Assembly (NCBI RefSeq): GCF_016741815.1
Contig: NZ_JAERRJ010000011.1
Span: forward strand, 186,001 to 250,000
Origin: Nocardia acididurans
GTDB lineage: Bacteria > Actinomycetota > Actinomycetes > Mycobacteriales > Mycobacteriaceae
Reading direction: 5' to 3'
Length of the DNA stretch: 64,000 bases
The notes under the pieces are model-generated. The model made no database searches, was not told the origin of the DNA, and was given only the letters and a program-made list of their open reading frames with translations. A program made the translations under genes and the position numbers. Positions 8,983 through 17,205 of this stretch are shown one piece after another (the first letter of the stretch is position 1; each line of letters opens with the position of its first letter).

Positions 8983-10486
8983 TGTTTCGCACTACCGTCG
9001 ACCCGCTGTTCCTGACCGACGCCTACAAGCTGGACCACCGCCGCCAGTACCCGCCCGGCACCACCCGCGTGTACTCCAACCTGACCCACCGCGCCTCGCG
9101 CATTCCCGGCGTCGACCACGTCGTGCACTTCGGGGTGCAGGCCTTCCTGAAGGATGTGCTGACCGACGCCTTCGGCCGCTTCTTCGCCGCCGACGTGGCG
9201 CAGGTGTGCGCCGAATACGAGCGGCGCGTCACCGCCATCGTCGGCCCGAATGTCATCGGCAGCGACCACATTCGCGCGCTGCACGCCCTGGGCTACCTGC
9301 CACTGTCGATCCGCTCGCTGCCCGAGGGCACCCCGGCGCCGATCAAGGTGCCGGTGCTGACGGTGGAGAACACCCACCCGGATTTCTTCTGGCTGACCAA
9401 CTACATCGAGACCGCGCTGTCGGCGGCCATCTGGCAGCCGTCCACCTCGGCCACCACGGCCTGGCGGCTGCGCCGGCTGCTGGAGGAGCGGGCGCGGGCC
9501 ACCGGCGCGCCGATCGAGGCGGTCGACTTCCAGGGCCACGACTTCTCCTTCCGCGGCATGCCCGGCATCGAGGCGGCCGCGGCCTCGGGCGCGGGGCACC
9601 TGCTGTCGTTCACCGGCTCGGATTCGCTGGTGTCCGAGGATTGGATCCGCTACTTCTACCCGGACGACTCGGGACAGCCGATCCTGGCTTCCGTTGCGGC
9701 GACCGAACATTCGGTCATGTGCGCGGGCACCAGGGAATCGGAGGACGACACCTACCGGCGACTGCTCGAGCTGTACCCCAGCGGCATCGTGTCGGTGGTG
9801 AGCGACACCTTCGACCTGTGGCGGGTGCTGACCGCCACCCTGCCCGCACTGCGCGAACGCATTCTGGGGCGGGACGGGACGCTGGTGATCCGGCCCGACT
9901 CCGGCGACCCGGAGACCATCCTGTGCGGCACCGGCGCGGACGACACGCCCGCCGGGCGCGGGGTGGTGCGGCTGCTGTGGGAGGCCTTCGGCGGCACCGT
10001 GAACGAGGCCGGATACCGGGTGCTGGATCCGCATGTCGGTGTGATCTACGGGGATTCGATCACCACGACCGCGCCGACGCCATCACCGCGCGCCTGGCGC
10101 GAATGGGATTCGCCTCCACCACAGTGGTTTTCGGGGTGGGCTCCTACACCTACCAGTACGTCACCCGTGACACCTTCTCCTCGGCGGTGAAGGCCACCTA
10201 CGTCGAGGTGGCCGGGTCGGGCCGCGACATTTTCAAGGATCCGGTCACCGACTCGGGCACCAAGCGTTCGGCGCGGGGCCGCCTGGCGGTGCTGCGCGAC
10301 GGCGACGGGGAACTGTACGTCCAGCAGCAGGCCACCCCCGAGCAGGAGGCGGCCAGTGAACTGGTGGAGGTGTGGCGCGACGGAACCTTCCTGCGCCGCG
10401 AGGGTTTCGCGGAGATCCGGGCGCGGCTGCGGGCCGCGGCCGCGCCGCGCGTCCGCATCGCCGCCACGGCGGGAGTCCAGCGGTAG
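8982..10486 (+). pseudogene. nadV: Nicotinamide phosphoribosyltransferase (NAMPT/NadV), frameshifted
   Basis: The N-terminal about 360 residues match NAMPT: a DAYKLDHRRQYPPGTT start, EAVDFQGHDFSFRGMPG, SFTGSDSL, AATEHSVM, SVVSDTFDLWRVL, VIRPDSGDPE and VIYGDSIT. The reading frame then breaks near 10063. The rest of the family sequence (DAITARLARMGFASTTVVFG, VTRDTFSSAVKATYVEV) continues in another frame to 10486. The two frames join by adding one base after the ATC ACC codons. NAMPT makes nicotinamide mononucleotide from nicotinamide and PRPP. As written, translation runs on out of frame to 10190 and loses the C-terminal part of the active site. A sequencing error and a true null allele both remain possible. 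Confidence 0.85.
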
Positions 10487-10569
10487 TGCTGGAGGCCGCC
10501 GCGTGTCACGATGACCGCGGCGCGCCGGGCCGAGCAGGCGGCGTCGGGACGACGAACAGGAGTGGTGCG

Positions 10570-11343
10570 GTGGGCGTTTCGGTGAACTATCGGATCGAGG
10601 GCCCGCCGGACGGCGTGCCGGTGCTGCTCAGCGGTTCCATCGGCAGCGACCTGCGCATGTGGGATCCACAGGTGGGGCCGTTGACCGCCGCCGGATACCG
10701 GGTGGTGCGCTACGACCACCGCGGGCACGGGGGTTCACCCGTGCCGGAGGGGCCGTACACCCTGAGCGATATCGCCGGGGACGCGCTGGCCCTGCTCGAC
10801 CGGCTGGGCATCGAGCGCGCGCACTGGGTGGGGTTGTCCCTGGGCGGTATGACCGGCATGTGGGTGGCCCAGCACGCTGCCGACCGGCTGCGCTCGCTCA
10901 CGCTGGTGTGCACCTCGGCGGATCTGTCCGCCGTGCGCTGGGACGAACGCGGGCGGATGGTGCGGGCCGGCGGAATGCGCGCCACCGCCGAATCCTCCCT
11001 GGGCCGCTGGTTCACCCCCGAATGGCGCACGGCGCACCCGGAACTCGAACGGCACTACGCCGACATGATCGCCGGGCAGCCGGTCGAGGGCTACGTGTCC
11101 TGCTGCGCCGCAATCGGATCCATGGATATCGCGGCCGGGCTGCCCGGCATCACCGCGCCGACCCTGGTGATCTCCGGTGCGCAGGACGTGGGGACGCCGC
11201 CCGCGCACGGCAAGCTGATCGCGGCCGCGATACCCGGGGCGCGCTTCGACATCGTGGACCCCGCCGCGCATCTGGCCACTGTGGAGGCGGCCGACGAGGT
11301 GAACGCGCTGATCCTGGCGCACCTGCGCACCGCCCATCGGTGA
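10570..11343 (+). CDS. Alpha/beta hydrolase, 3-oxoadipate enol-lactonase-like
   Basis: The start is GTG 10570, 7 bases after an AACAGGAG ribosome-binding site. The 257-residue product is an alpha/beta hydrolase with the oxyanion loop SGSIGSDLRMW, RYDHRGHGGSPVP, the nucleophile elbow GLSLGGM, the acid in SGAQDVGTPP and the C-terminal His in AAHLATVEAADEVN. The overall pattern is that of PcaD-type enol-lactonases (beta-ketoadipate pathway), but no other pathway genes are nearby, so a general esterase or lactonase is equally possible. It follows the frameshifted NAMPT gene by 83 bp. Confidence 0.8.
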   Translation: MGVSVNYRIEGPPDGVPVLLSGSIGSDLRMWDPQVGPLTAAGYRVVRYDHRGHGGSPVPEGPYTLSDIAGDALALLDRLGIERAHWVGLSLGGMTGMWVAQHAADRLRSLTLVCTSADLSAVRWDERGRMVRAGGMRATAESSLGRWFTPEWRTAHPELERHYADMIAGQPVEGYVSCCAAIGSMDIAAGLPGITAPTLVISGAQDVGTPPAHGKLIAAAIPGARFDIVDPAAHLATVEAADEVNALILAHLRTAHR

Positions 11344-11352
11344 CCGGTGCGC

Positions 11353-11520
11353 TCACGCCGCCTGCGGGGTGGAATCGCCACCGCCGTGCAGGGCGTCGTG
11401 GCCGGCCTGGTGGATGGCGCAGCGGTGCACCGGTCCGGGCTTCACGAAGGCCGGGTCCAGGCGCTGCGCGAAAGTGAGGTTCTCACGTCGCCAGCAATCG
11501 ACGCATACCCGCTCGTCCAT
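11353..11520 (-). CDS. Small Cys/His protein (55 residues)
   Basis: This short gene has a strong ribosome-binding site (GAGGAGG) six bases before its ATG at 11520. The product begins MDERVCVDCWRRENLTF and has a CxxC pair followed by HRCAIHQAGHDALHGG, so one CxxC plus one Cys and several His residues could form a small zinc site. No family is recognised. It is convergent with the preceding hydrolase gene and lies downstream of the KamA-like gene on the same strand, separated by 100 bp. Confidence 0.6.
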   Translation of the reverse strand: MDERVCVDCWRRENLTFAQRLDPAFVKPGPVHRCAIHQAGHDALHGGGDSTPQAA

Positions 11521-11620
11521 GACGGCCTCCTCGGTCCTTCACGCTGTGCACGCCACTCGCACATCTCGTACGGGCTGTGTTCCCCTTTTGGGGGCGTTTC
11601 AGCGCGATGTATCCATCCAC

Positions 11621-12910
11621 TCACCACGATGCCGCCGGATTGTTACGCGCTGATGAGGGCCGCGTGCCGAGTAGCAGCGGCCACGGCGGCTGATGCGCCG
11701 TCCCGAGCGCGGGTTCCAGGTCGTCGAGCCAGCGCGCGGCCGGGTCGTAGCGGGCCAGGAACGGCAGGTTCACCAGACTCGGATCGCGGCACTGCAGCAG
11801 CCGCAGCGACAGGTAGCGGTGGCCGTGGATCCACGGAATCCCGTCCAGCACAACCTTGCCCGGCTCGGCCGACATGACCGGGCCGCGCACCGTGCGGCAC
11901 AGACCGGAGACGGCGCGGTAGGCGGTGGTGAAGATCTGGTGCGCGCGCACCAGCGGCACCTCGAAGTACTCGCGCGGACCGGATTCGCGTTCCACGAAGG
12001 CGTAGTAGGGCACCATGCCCATGCGGGTCTGGGTGCGCCACAGTTCGGCCCAGATATCGGGGGAGTCGTTGACGGACCGGATGATCGGGCCCTGGGTTCG
12101 GATGCTCGCTCCGGTGTCCAGCACCCGGCGGGCGGCCTGTGCGGCGTGGTCGGTGCGCAGTTCCCGCGGATGGGTGAAGTGCGCCATGAGCGCGAGGTTC
12201 CGGCCGCCGCGCACGATGCGCTCGAACAGGGTCAGCAGTTCACCCGCGTCGGGGGCGGTGAGGAAGCGGGCGGGCCAGCGGGCCAGTGTCGCGGTGGCGA
12301 TGCGGATGGACTCGATGTGCCGCAGGCCGGGGGCGGACAGCAGCGGAGTTATCCTGCGGGACAGGGCATTCGCGGTGAGGAACAGGGGGTCGTCGCCGGT
12401 GAGCAGCAGATCGGTGACGGCCGGATGCGCGCGCAGGTAGGCGGTGAGGCGGTCCACGTCGTGGGTGGCGTATCTGCGGCCCCCGCTCGGGCAGTAGAGG
12501 ACGGTCTCCGGGTACTTGTGCGTGATCCCTTGCAGCCGTAGGCCATCGAGCGTCGGGCTGTGCTGTTCCGGCCGGGGGATCGGGTGGGAGTCCAGTTTGG
12601 CCAGGATAGCCCGTGCGGCGCTGTGGATCTCGTCGGCAGAGGCATTGCGGCGCAGCAGCCGGACGAGCAGTTCGGTGTACTCGTCCGGCAGCATATCGGG
12701 CTGCGGGAAGACCAGGCGATAGATGGGGTCGTCCGGGGCCGAATCCCAGTCGATGAGTTGGTCGATCACGTAATCGCTGACGTGGAAGGGGAGTACGGCG
12801 GCCACCGCCCGGGTTCTGAGCCGTTCCCGGGCGGAGAGTCCGGCGCGCGCGGTCAGCGCGTCCAGGTGTGCCGCATGGTAGAAGCGGGGACGGGAGCTGA
12901 CCGGTGCCAT
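11621..12910 (-). CDS. KamA-family (lysine 2,3-aminomutase-like) protein lacking the radical-SAM cysteine motif
   Basis: I choose ATG 12910, nine bases after an AAAGGGG site (12916 is the alternative). The protein follows the lysine-2,3-aminomutase family over its length: HKYPETVL, LLLTGDDPLFLT, ESIRIATATL, LMAHFTHPRELR, GPIIRSVNDSPD and VPYYAFVERESG. What is missing is the CxxxCxxC motif that should bind the [4Fe-4S] cluster after HKYPETVL. Here the sequence runs YCPSGGRRYATHD, and no other frame restores the cysteines. The TGGDP motif is also altered to TGDDP. As written it cannot be a normal radical-SAM enzyme. It may have a new role or be decaying. Confidence 0.8.
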   Translation of the reverse strand: MAPVSSRPRFYHAAHLDALTARAGLSARERLRTRAVAAVLPFHVSDYVIDQLIDWDSAPDDPIYRLVFPQPDMLPDEYTELLVRLLRRNASADEIHSAARAILAKLDSHPIPRPEQHSPTLDGLRLQGITHKYPETVLYCPSGGRRYATHDVDRLTAYLRAHPAVTDLLLTGDDPLFLTANALSRRITPLLSAPGLRHIESIRIATATLARWPARFLTAPDAGELLTLFERIVRGGRNLALMAHFTHPRELRTDHAAQAARRVLDTGASIRTQGPIIRSVNDSPDIWAELWRTQTRMGMVPYYAFVERESGPREYFEVPLVRAHQIFTTAYRAVSGLCRTVRGPVMSAEPGKVVLDGIPWIHGHRYLSLRLLQCRDPSLVNLPFLARYDPAARWLDDLEPALGTAHQPPWPLLLGTRPSSARNNPAASW

Positions 12911-13003
12911 GAGCATCGACCCCTTTGCCCTTGCGCACGTGCCGATTCCGGTCGCGGCGAAGCGATCCGCACTCCATTGTGGCGTGCCCGCCGCCGGAAA
13001 AAC

Positions 13004-13435
13004 TCAGAACGCGGCCAGGACGCACGCGGCGATGAACACGATCTGGACAAGGGTGCGCCACGGTAGCGGCATGGTCTTGATGCCCTGACCGGAACGGGCC
13101 GCGTACACATTGGCGGGGAACATCGTGACCAGCAGCGCCGCCAGGCAGATCGCGGCCGCCGGAGCGAAGAACGGGATCAAAAGCCCGACCGCACCGGCTG
13201 TTTCGAGCACGCCGGTGAGCGTGACCAGTGCGGCGGGGGCCGGAACCCGCGGCGGCAGCATGGCGATGAGGGCGTTACGGCGCGGCGGGAGGAAGTGCGC
13301 GCTCGCGGTGAGCGCGAACATGGCCGCCAGGCCGATGCGGGTGGCGTGCGGCCACGAGTCGAGCCAGTCGAGCCCGAGCAGGCCCGCCAGGCGAGCCGAT
13401 CCCGTGACGACGAGAAGAACGATGAGCGGTGCCAT
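13004..13435 (-). CDS. DoxX family membrane protein
   Basis: The 143-residue protein has four hydrophobic helices and the DoxX/DUF-type pattern (ASAHFLPPRRNALIAMLPP, TLTGVLETAGAVGLL, LAALLVTMFPANVYAA). DoxX proteins are small membrane proteins of uncertain biochemistry linked to redox and thiol stress (established family). ATG 13435 follows a CAGGAGATCC ribosome-binding site. It is transcribed divergently from a TetR regulator with two operator-like repeats between them, so it is probably the target of that repressor. Confidence 0.85.
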   Translation of the reverse strand: MAPLIVLLVVTGSARLAGLLGLDWLDSWPHATRIGLAAMFALTASAHFLPPRRNALIAMLPPRVPAPAALVTLTGVLETAGAVGLLIPFFAPAAAICLAALLVTMFPANVYAARSGQGIKTMPLPWRTLVQIVFIAACVLAAF

Positions 13436-13462
13436 GAGCGGATCTCCTGAGGCCCTTCGGTG

Positions 13463-13517
13463 AATCTTGACAGTGGCAAGATTAGGTTGACCTGCGAAAC
13501 TTGTCAACGTCTAGATT
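13463..13517. promoter_or_regulatory. Pair of TetR-type operator repeats
   Basis: Two related 15-bp palindromic elements lie in the 100-bp DoxX-TetR intergenic region: CTTGACAGTGGCAAG (13466-13480, perfect flanks AAT/ATT) and CTTGTCAACGTCTAG (13500-13514, flanks AAA/ATT). They share CTTG at the left, a central CA, and AG at the right, and their centres are 34 bp apart. This fits two dimers of the adjacent TetR-family repressor controlling both promoters. Confidence 0.65.
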
Positions 13518-13535
13518 GTGATCGAGGATGGGGCC

Positions 13536-14108
13536 ATGGCGAAGAGCGCGTACCACCACGGCGATCTGCGAGCCACCCTGCTGAACGCGGCCGCCGAACA
13601 GGTGGCCGCCGAGGGGGTGGACTCCATCTCCCTGCGCGCCCTGGCGCAGCGCGCCGGCGTCTCGCACGCGGCGCCCGCGCACCACTTCGGCAACCGGCAG
13701 GGCCTGCTGACCGAGCTCGCCATCCAGGGGCACACCCTGCTCGCCGACGAACTACAGTCCGCCGCAGGCGATTTCCGCGAGGTGGCGCTGGCCTACATTC
13801 GATTCGCCCGCCGCCATCCCGGGCACTTCGACGTCATGTTCCGGCGCGAGCTGCTGCGCGCCGACGATGCGCGGCTGACCGCCGCCCGTGCCCAGTCCGG
13901 GCGTGAATTGCGTGGCGGTATCGCGCAATTGGGCGTCTCCGCCGAGGAGGCGCGGTCCGCTCAGCTGGCCGCGTGGTCACTGGTGCACGGCTTCGCCGCA
14001 CTCTGGCGCGAAGGCGCGCTGGAGGGCTCCGAACTGGGCGGAGCCGATCCGGAGGAGCTCGCGCGCCGCATGCTCGACGCGGTCGAGCTGATCCCCGCCG
14101 TCGACTAG
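13536..14108 (+). CDS. TetR/AcrR family transcriptional regulator
   Basis: The 190-residue protein has an N-terminal helix-turn-helix (residues about 10-55: AYHHGDLRATLLNAAAE, VSHAAPAHHFGNRQGLL) and a helical ligand domain with a C-terminal WHG-type segment (AAWSLVHGFAALWREGAL). Recognition helix residues AAPAHHFGN place it in the group that represses neighbouring membrane or redox genes. ATG 13536 is preferred over GTG 13518. It is divergent from the doxX-like gene and probably represses it and itself through the repeats at 13463-13517. Ligand unknown. Confidence 0.85.
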   Translation: MAKSAYHHGDLRATLLNAAAEQVAAEGVDSISLRALAQRAGVSHAAPAHHFGNRQGLLTELAIQGHTLLADELQSAAGDFREVALAYIRFARRHPGHFDVMFRRELLRADDARLTAARAQSGRELRGGIAQLGVSAEEARSAQLAAWSLVHGFAALWREGALEGSELGGADPEELARRMLDAVELIPAVD

Positions 14109-14127
14109 CTGTCCCGCCGAAGCGGCA

Positions 14128-14514
14128 CTACTTCACCGAGACCCGGGCCCCGGCCGCCTCCAGCTTGAGCTTGGCGGTCTCGGCCGGGCCGGCCTCCACC
14201 TTCTCCAGCACCGCCTTGGGCGCGGATTCGACGAGATCCTTGGCCTCCTTCAGGCCCAGGCCCGGGATGACCTCCCGCATCGCCTTGATGACCTGAATCT
14301 TCTTGTCCCCGAAGGATTCCAGGATCACATCGAACTCGGACTGCTCCTCGGCCTCCGCCGTGGCGGGACCGGCGTCCGCGATCACCGTGGTGGCCACCGG
14401 CGCGGCGGCGGTGACCCCGAACTGTTCCTCGAACGCCTTCAGGAACTCCGATAGCTCGAGCAGGGTCATCTCTTTGAACACATCGAGCAACTCATCGATC
14501 GTCATCTTGGCCAT
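14128..14514 (-). CDS. Ribosomal protein L7/L12, stand-alone copy
   Basis: The 128-residue product is a full-length L7/L12: an N-terminal dimerisation segment (MTIDELLDVFKEMTLLELSE), an Ala-rich hinge (around 40-60) and the C-terminal factor-binding domain (KIQVIKAMREVIPGLGLKEA, LVESAPKAVLEKV). ATG 14514 follows a GCAGGGGA site. The normal actinobacterial rplL follows rplJ; here it stands alone between a TetR gene and a catalase gene, so it is probably a second copy (paralogue). Compared with usual sequences it has TLLELSEFLKAFEEQF in the N-terminal domain, well conserved. Whether it enters ribosomes is unknown. Confidence 0.9.
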   Translation of the reverse strand: MAKMTIDELLDVFKEMTLLELSEFLKAFEEQFGVTAAAPVATTVIADAGPATAEAEEQSEFDVILESFGDKKIQVIKAMREVIPGLGLKEAKDLVESAPKAVLEKVEAGPAETAKLKLEAAGARVSVK

Positions 14515-14651
14515 GATCATTCCCCTGCGAGCCGAACCGGGATAACTCCAGGCTACGCGCCCCCGGCCAGGTCGGTGCGGTGATTGGGTTCCGGCTGCCC
14601 GGGTACGCGGCCGGTGTGAGGTAGCCACCGGTGACCGATGGAGGTAAGGGT

Positions 14652-16751
14652 ATGACCACGGATCGCGATCCCAAGCAGGAGCAGCTGGACGCGCATCGCG
14701 TCGACCGCGAACACGGTCGGCTCACCACCCAGCAGGGCGTCCGGGTGGACGACACCGACAACGCGCTGCGAGTGGGGGAGCGCGGGCCCACGCTGCTCGA
14801 CGACTTCCACGCGCGGGAGAAGATCACGCATTTCGACCACGAGCGGATCCCGGAGCGGGTGGTGCACGCCCGTGGCGCGGGAGCGTACGGATATTTTCAG
14901 CCCTACGACGGGTGGCTGGCCGCGCACACCGTCGCGGAATTCCTGATCGAACCGGACGTGCGCACCCCGGTGTTCGTTCGCTTCTCCACCGTCGCGGGCT
15001 CGCGCGGCTCCGCCGACACCGTGCGCGACGTGCGCGGATTCGCCACCAAGTTCTATACCGCACAGGGGAATTACGATCTCGTCGGAAACAACTTCCCGGT
15101 GTTCTTCATTCAGGACGGCATCAAGTTCCCCGACTTCGTGCACGCGGTGAAACCCGAGCCGCACAACGAGATTCCGCAGGCCGCCTCCGCCCACGACACC
15201 CTGTGGGACTTCGTGGCCCAGCAGCCCGAGACGCTGCACGCCATCCTGTGGCTCATGTCGGATCGGGCGCTGCCGCGCAGCTACCGCATGATGCAGGGCT
15301 TCGGCGTGCACACCTTCCGGCTGGTGAACGCCGCGGGCAAGAGCACCTTCGTGAAATTCCACTGGACGCCGAAACTCGGTGTGCACTCGCTGATCTGGGA
15401 CGAATGCCAGCAGATCGCCGGACGCGACCCGGACTTCAACCGGCGCGATCTGTGGGACAGCATCGAGGCCGGACAGTATCCGGAGTGGGAGCTGGGGGTA
15501 CAGCTCATCGACGAGGAACACGAGCACGACTTCGACTTCGATCTGCTCGACGCCACCAAAATCGTTCCCGAGGAGCAGGTTCCGGTGCGGCCGGTGGGGC
15601 GGCTGGTGCTGGACCGCAATCCCGACAACTTCTTCGCCGAGACCGAGCAGGTCGCCTTCCACACCGCGAATCTGGTGCCGGGCATCGACTTCAGCGACGA
15701 TCCGCTGCTGCAACTGCGCAACTTCTCCTACCTCGACACCCAGCTGATCCGGCTCGGCGGGCCGAATTTCGCGCAGCTGCCGATCAATCGGCCGGTCGCC
15801 GACGTACGCAATCATCAGCAGGACGGCTACGGGCAGCACGCGATTCCGCAGGGGCGGGCGAGCTACATCGTCAATACCCTCGGCGGCGGCTGTCCGGCGC
15901 TGGGGGACGGCGGATTCCGGCACTACGTGCGGGAGGTGTCCGGCACCGTGATCCGCAAGCGCGCCGAGAGTTTCGCCGACCACTACTCGCAGCCGCGCAT
16001 GTTCTGGCGCAGCATGTCCGTGCCCGAGGCCGACCATATCGTCGACGCCTTCGGATTCGAGCTCGGCAAGGTGGAGGTCCCGGTCATCCGGGCGCGGGTG
16101 CTCGAACACCTGGAGCGCGTCGATCCCCGGCTCGCCGCCCGGGTAGCCGCGAAACTCGGTATGCCACAGCCGCCCTCGAACGGCGAGGCGGTGCAGGGGC
16201 CGGTCTCGGCGGCGCTGTCGCAGCTCACCGGGAGTATGGACACCATCGCCACCCGGAAGGTCGCCGTGCTCGTCGCGGACGGGGTGGACGCCGCCGGGGT
16301 CGAGCGGCTGCGCTCGCTGCTGAGCGAACGCGAGGCCATCGCGGAAGTGCTGGCACCCCACGGTGGTCAGGTGCGCGGGGCCGAGGGCGGGGACCTGACG
16401 GTGGATCGCGCACTGCCCACCACCGCGTCGGTGCTCTACGACGCCGTCATCGTGGCGGGCGGGGACGAGGCCGCGAAAGCCCTGTCCGCCAATGGTTTCG
16501 TACTGCACTTCCTGCTCGAGGCGTACAAGCACGGCAAGCCCGTCGGCGCGCTCGGCGCGGGCGCGGCGGTGCTGCGCGGCGCGCGCCTGGCCGACGACAT
16601 CCCGCCCTACGGTCACCTCACCGAGGCGGACGGCGTGGTGCTGGCCGGATCCGACGGCGCGGACACGCTGGACGACTTCGTGGTTACCTTCGCCGGTTTG
16701 CTTGCGCGCCACCGCATCTGGCAGCGCGCCACCGACCACGTCCCGGCTTGA
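14652..16751 (+). CDS. katE: Large-subunit (clade 2) catalase HPII
   Basis: The 699-residue enzyme has the catalase core and the extra C-terminal flavodoxin/DJ-1-like domain (about residues 530-690, beginning RKVAVLVADGVDAAGV) typical of large-subunit catalases. Catalytic His72 lies in RVVHARGAGAYG, the distal Asn in VGNNFPVFF, and the proximal haem Tyr in RNFSYLDTQLIRLGG. It decomposes hydrogen peroxide to water and oxygen. ATG 14652 follows a GGAGGTAAGG site. The first 20 residues are charged and variable. It is divergent from the L7/L12 gene across 137 bp. Confidence 0.95.
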   Translation: MTTDRDPKQEQLDAHRVDREHGRLTTQQGVRVDDTDNALRVGERGPTLLDDFHAREKITHFDHERIPERVVHARGAGAYGYFQPYDGWLAAHTVAEFLIEPDVRTPVFVRFSTVAGSRGSADTVRDVRGFATKFYTAQGNYDLVGNNFPVFFIQDGIKFPDFVHAVKPEPHNEIPQAASAHDTLWDFVAQQPETLHAILWLMSDRALPRSYRMMQGFGVHTFRLVNAAGKSTFVKFHWTPKLGVHSLIWDECQQIAGRDPDFNRRDLWDSIEAGQYPEWELGVQLIDEEHEHDFDFDLLDATKIVPEEQVPVRPVGRLVLDRNPDNFFAETEQVAFHTANLVPGIDFSDDPLLQLRNFSYLDTQLIRLGGPNFAQLPINRPVADVRNHQQDGYGQHAIPQGRASYIVNTLGGGCPALGDGGFRHYVREVSGTVIRKRAESFADHYSQPRMFWRSMSVPEADHIVDAFGFELGKVEVPVIRARVLEHLERVDPRLAARVAAKLGMPQPPSNGEAVQGPVSAALSQLTGSMDTIATRKVAVLVADGVDAAGVERLRSLLSEREAIAEVLAPHGGQVRGAEGGDLTVDRALPTTASVLYDAVIVAGGDEAAKALSANGFVLHFLLEAYKHGKPVGALGAGAAVLRGARLADDIPPYGHLTEADGVVLAGSDGADTLDDFVVTFAGLLARHRIWQRATDHVPA

Positions 16752-16805
16752 GCGCCGTTCGCCGACCCGTTTACCGGCCCGGGAGAGTGCCGCCCCGCCC
16801 GGCGA

Positions 16806-17174
16806 TCACAGCGGGCCGAAGAACCCGACGATGCGCTGGATCCGCCCGTCGTCGGAGAGCTCGACCAGATCCAGGCCGTCGGGCAGCGCCGTGCCGTCGG
16901 CCTGCACCACATGCCAGGCGAAGCGGACGAACCCGTGGTGCGCGTCGATTCGGCTGGTGCGCTCCACCTTCGCGCCCGGCCGCCGCGCCAGCACGATATC
17001 GATGTGACCGAGCAGTTCGCCGATCCCGACGGTGTGCACGGTCGGATCGATGTAGCTCGCGTCCTCGGTGAGCACCTCGCTCAGCAGCAGTCGGCGGTGC
17101 GCCGGATCGGAACTGCTCCATGCCGCACAGTAGGTGTCGATCAGTTGATCGAGCGTGCGATCGAACCCTGCCAT
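16806..17174 (-). CDS. NTF2-like / SnoaL-type small protein
   Basis: The 122-residue protein has the cone-shaped NTF2-like fold pattern: LDQLIDTYCAAWSSSDPAHRRLLLSEVLTEDASYIDP at the start and RFAWHVVQADGTALPDGLDLVELSDDGRI at the end. Members act as hydrolases, isomerases or ligand-binding proteins, and the function cannot be told from sequence. It lies 31 bp downstream of the P450 gene on the same strand and may be co-transcribed with it. Confidence 0.75.
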   Translation of the reverse strand: MAGFDRTLDQLIDTYCAAWSSSDPAHRRLLLSEVLTEDASYIDPTVHTVGIGELLGHIDIVLARRPGAKVERTSRIDAHHGFVRFAWHVVQADGTALPDGLDLVELSDDGRIQRIVGFFGPL

Positions 17175-17205
17175 GAGGCAATGGTTCTCGGCGTGCCGGG
17201 GCGTG

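Noticed and set aside
14553..16739. 728-residue open frame antisense to the catalase
   Set aside because: High GC keeps the opposite strand open. The catalase on the plus strand has all family motifs.
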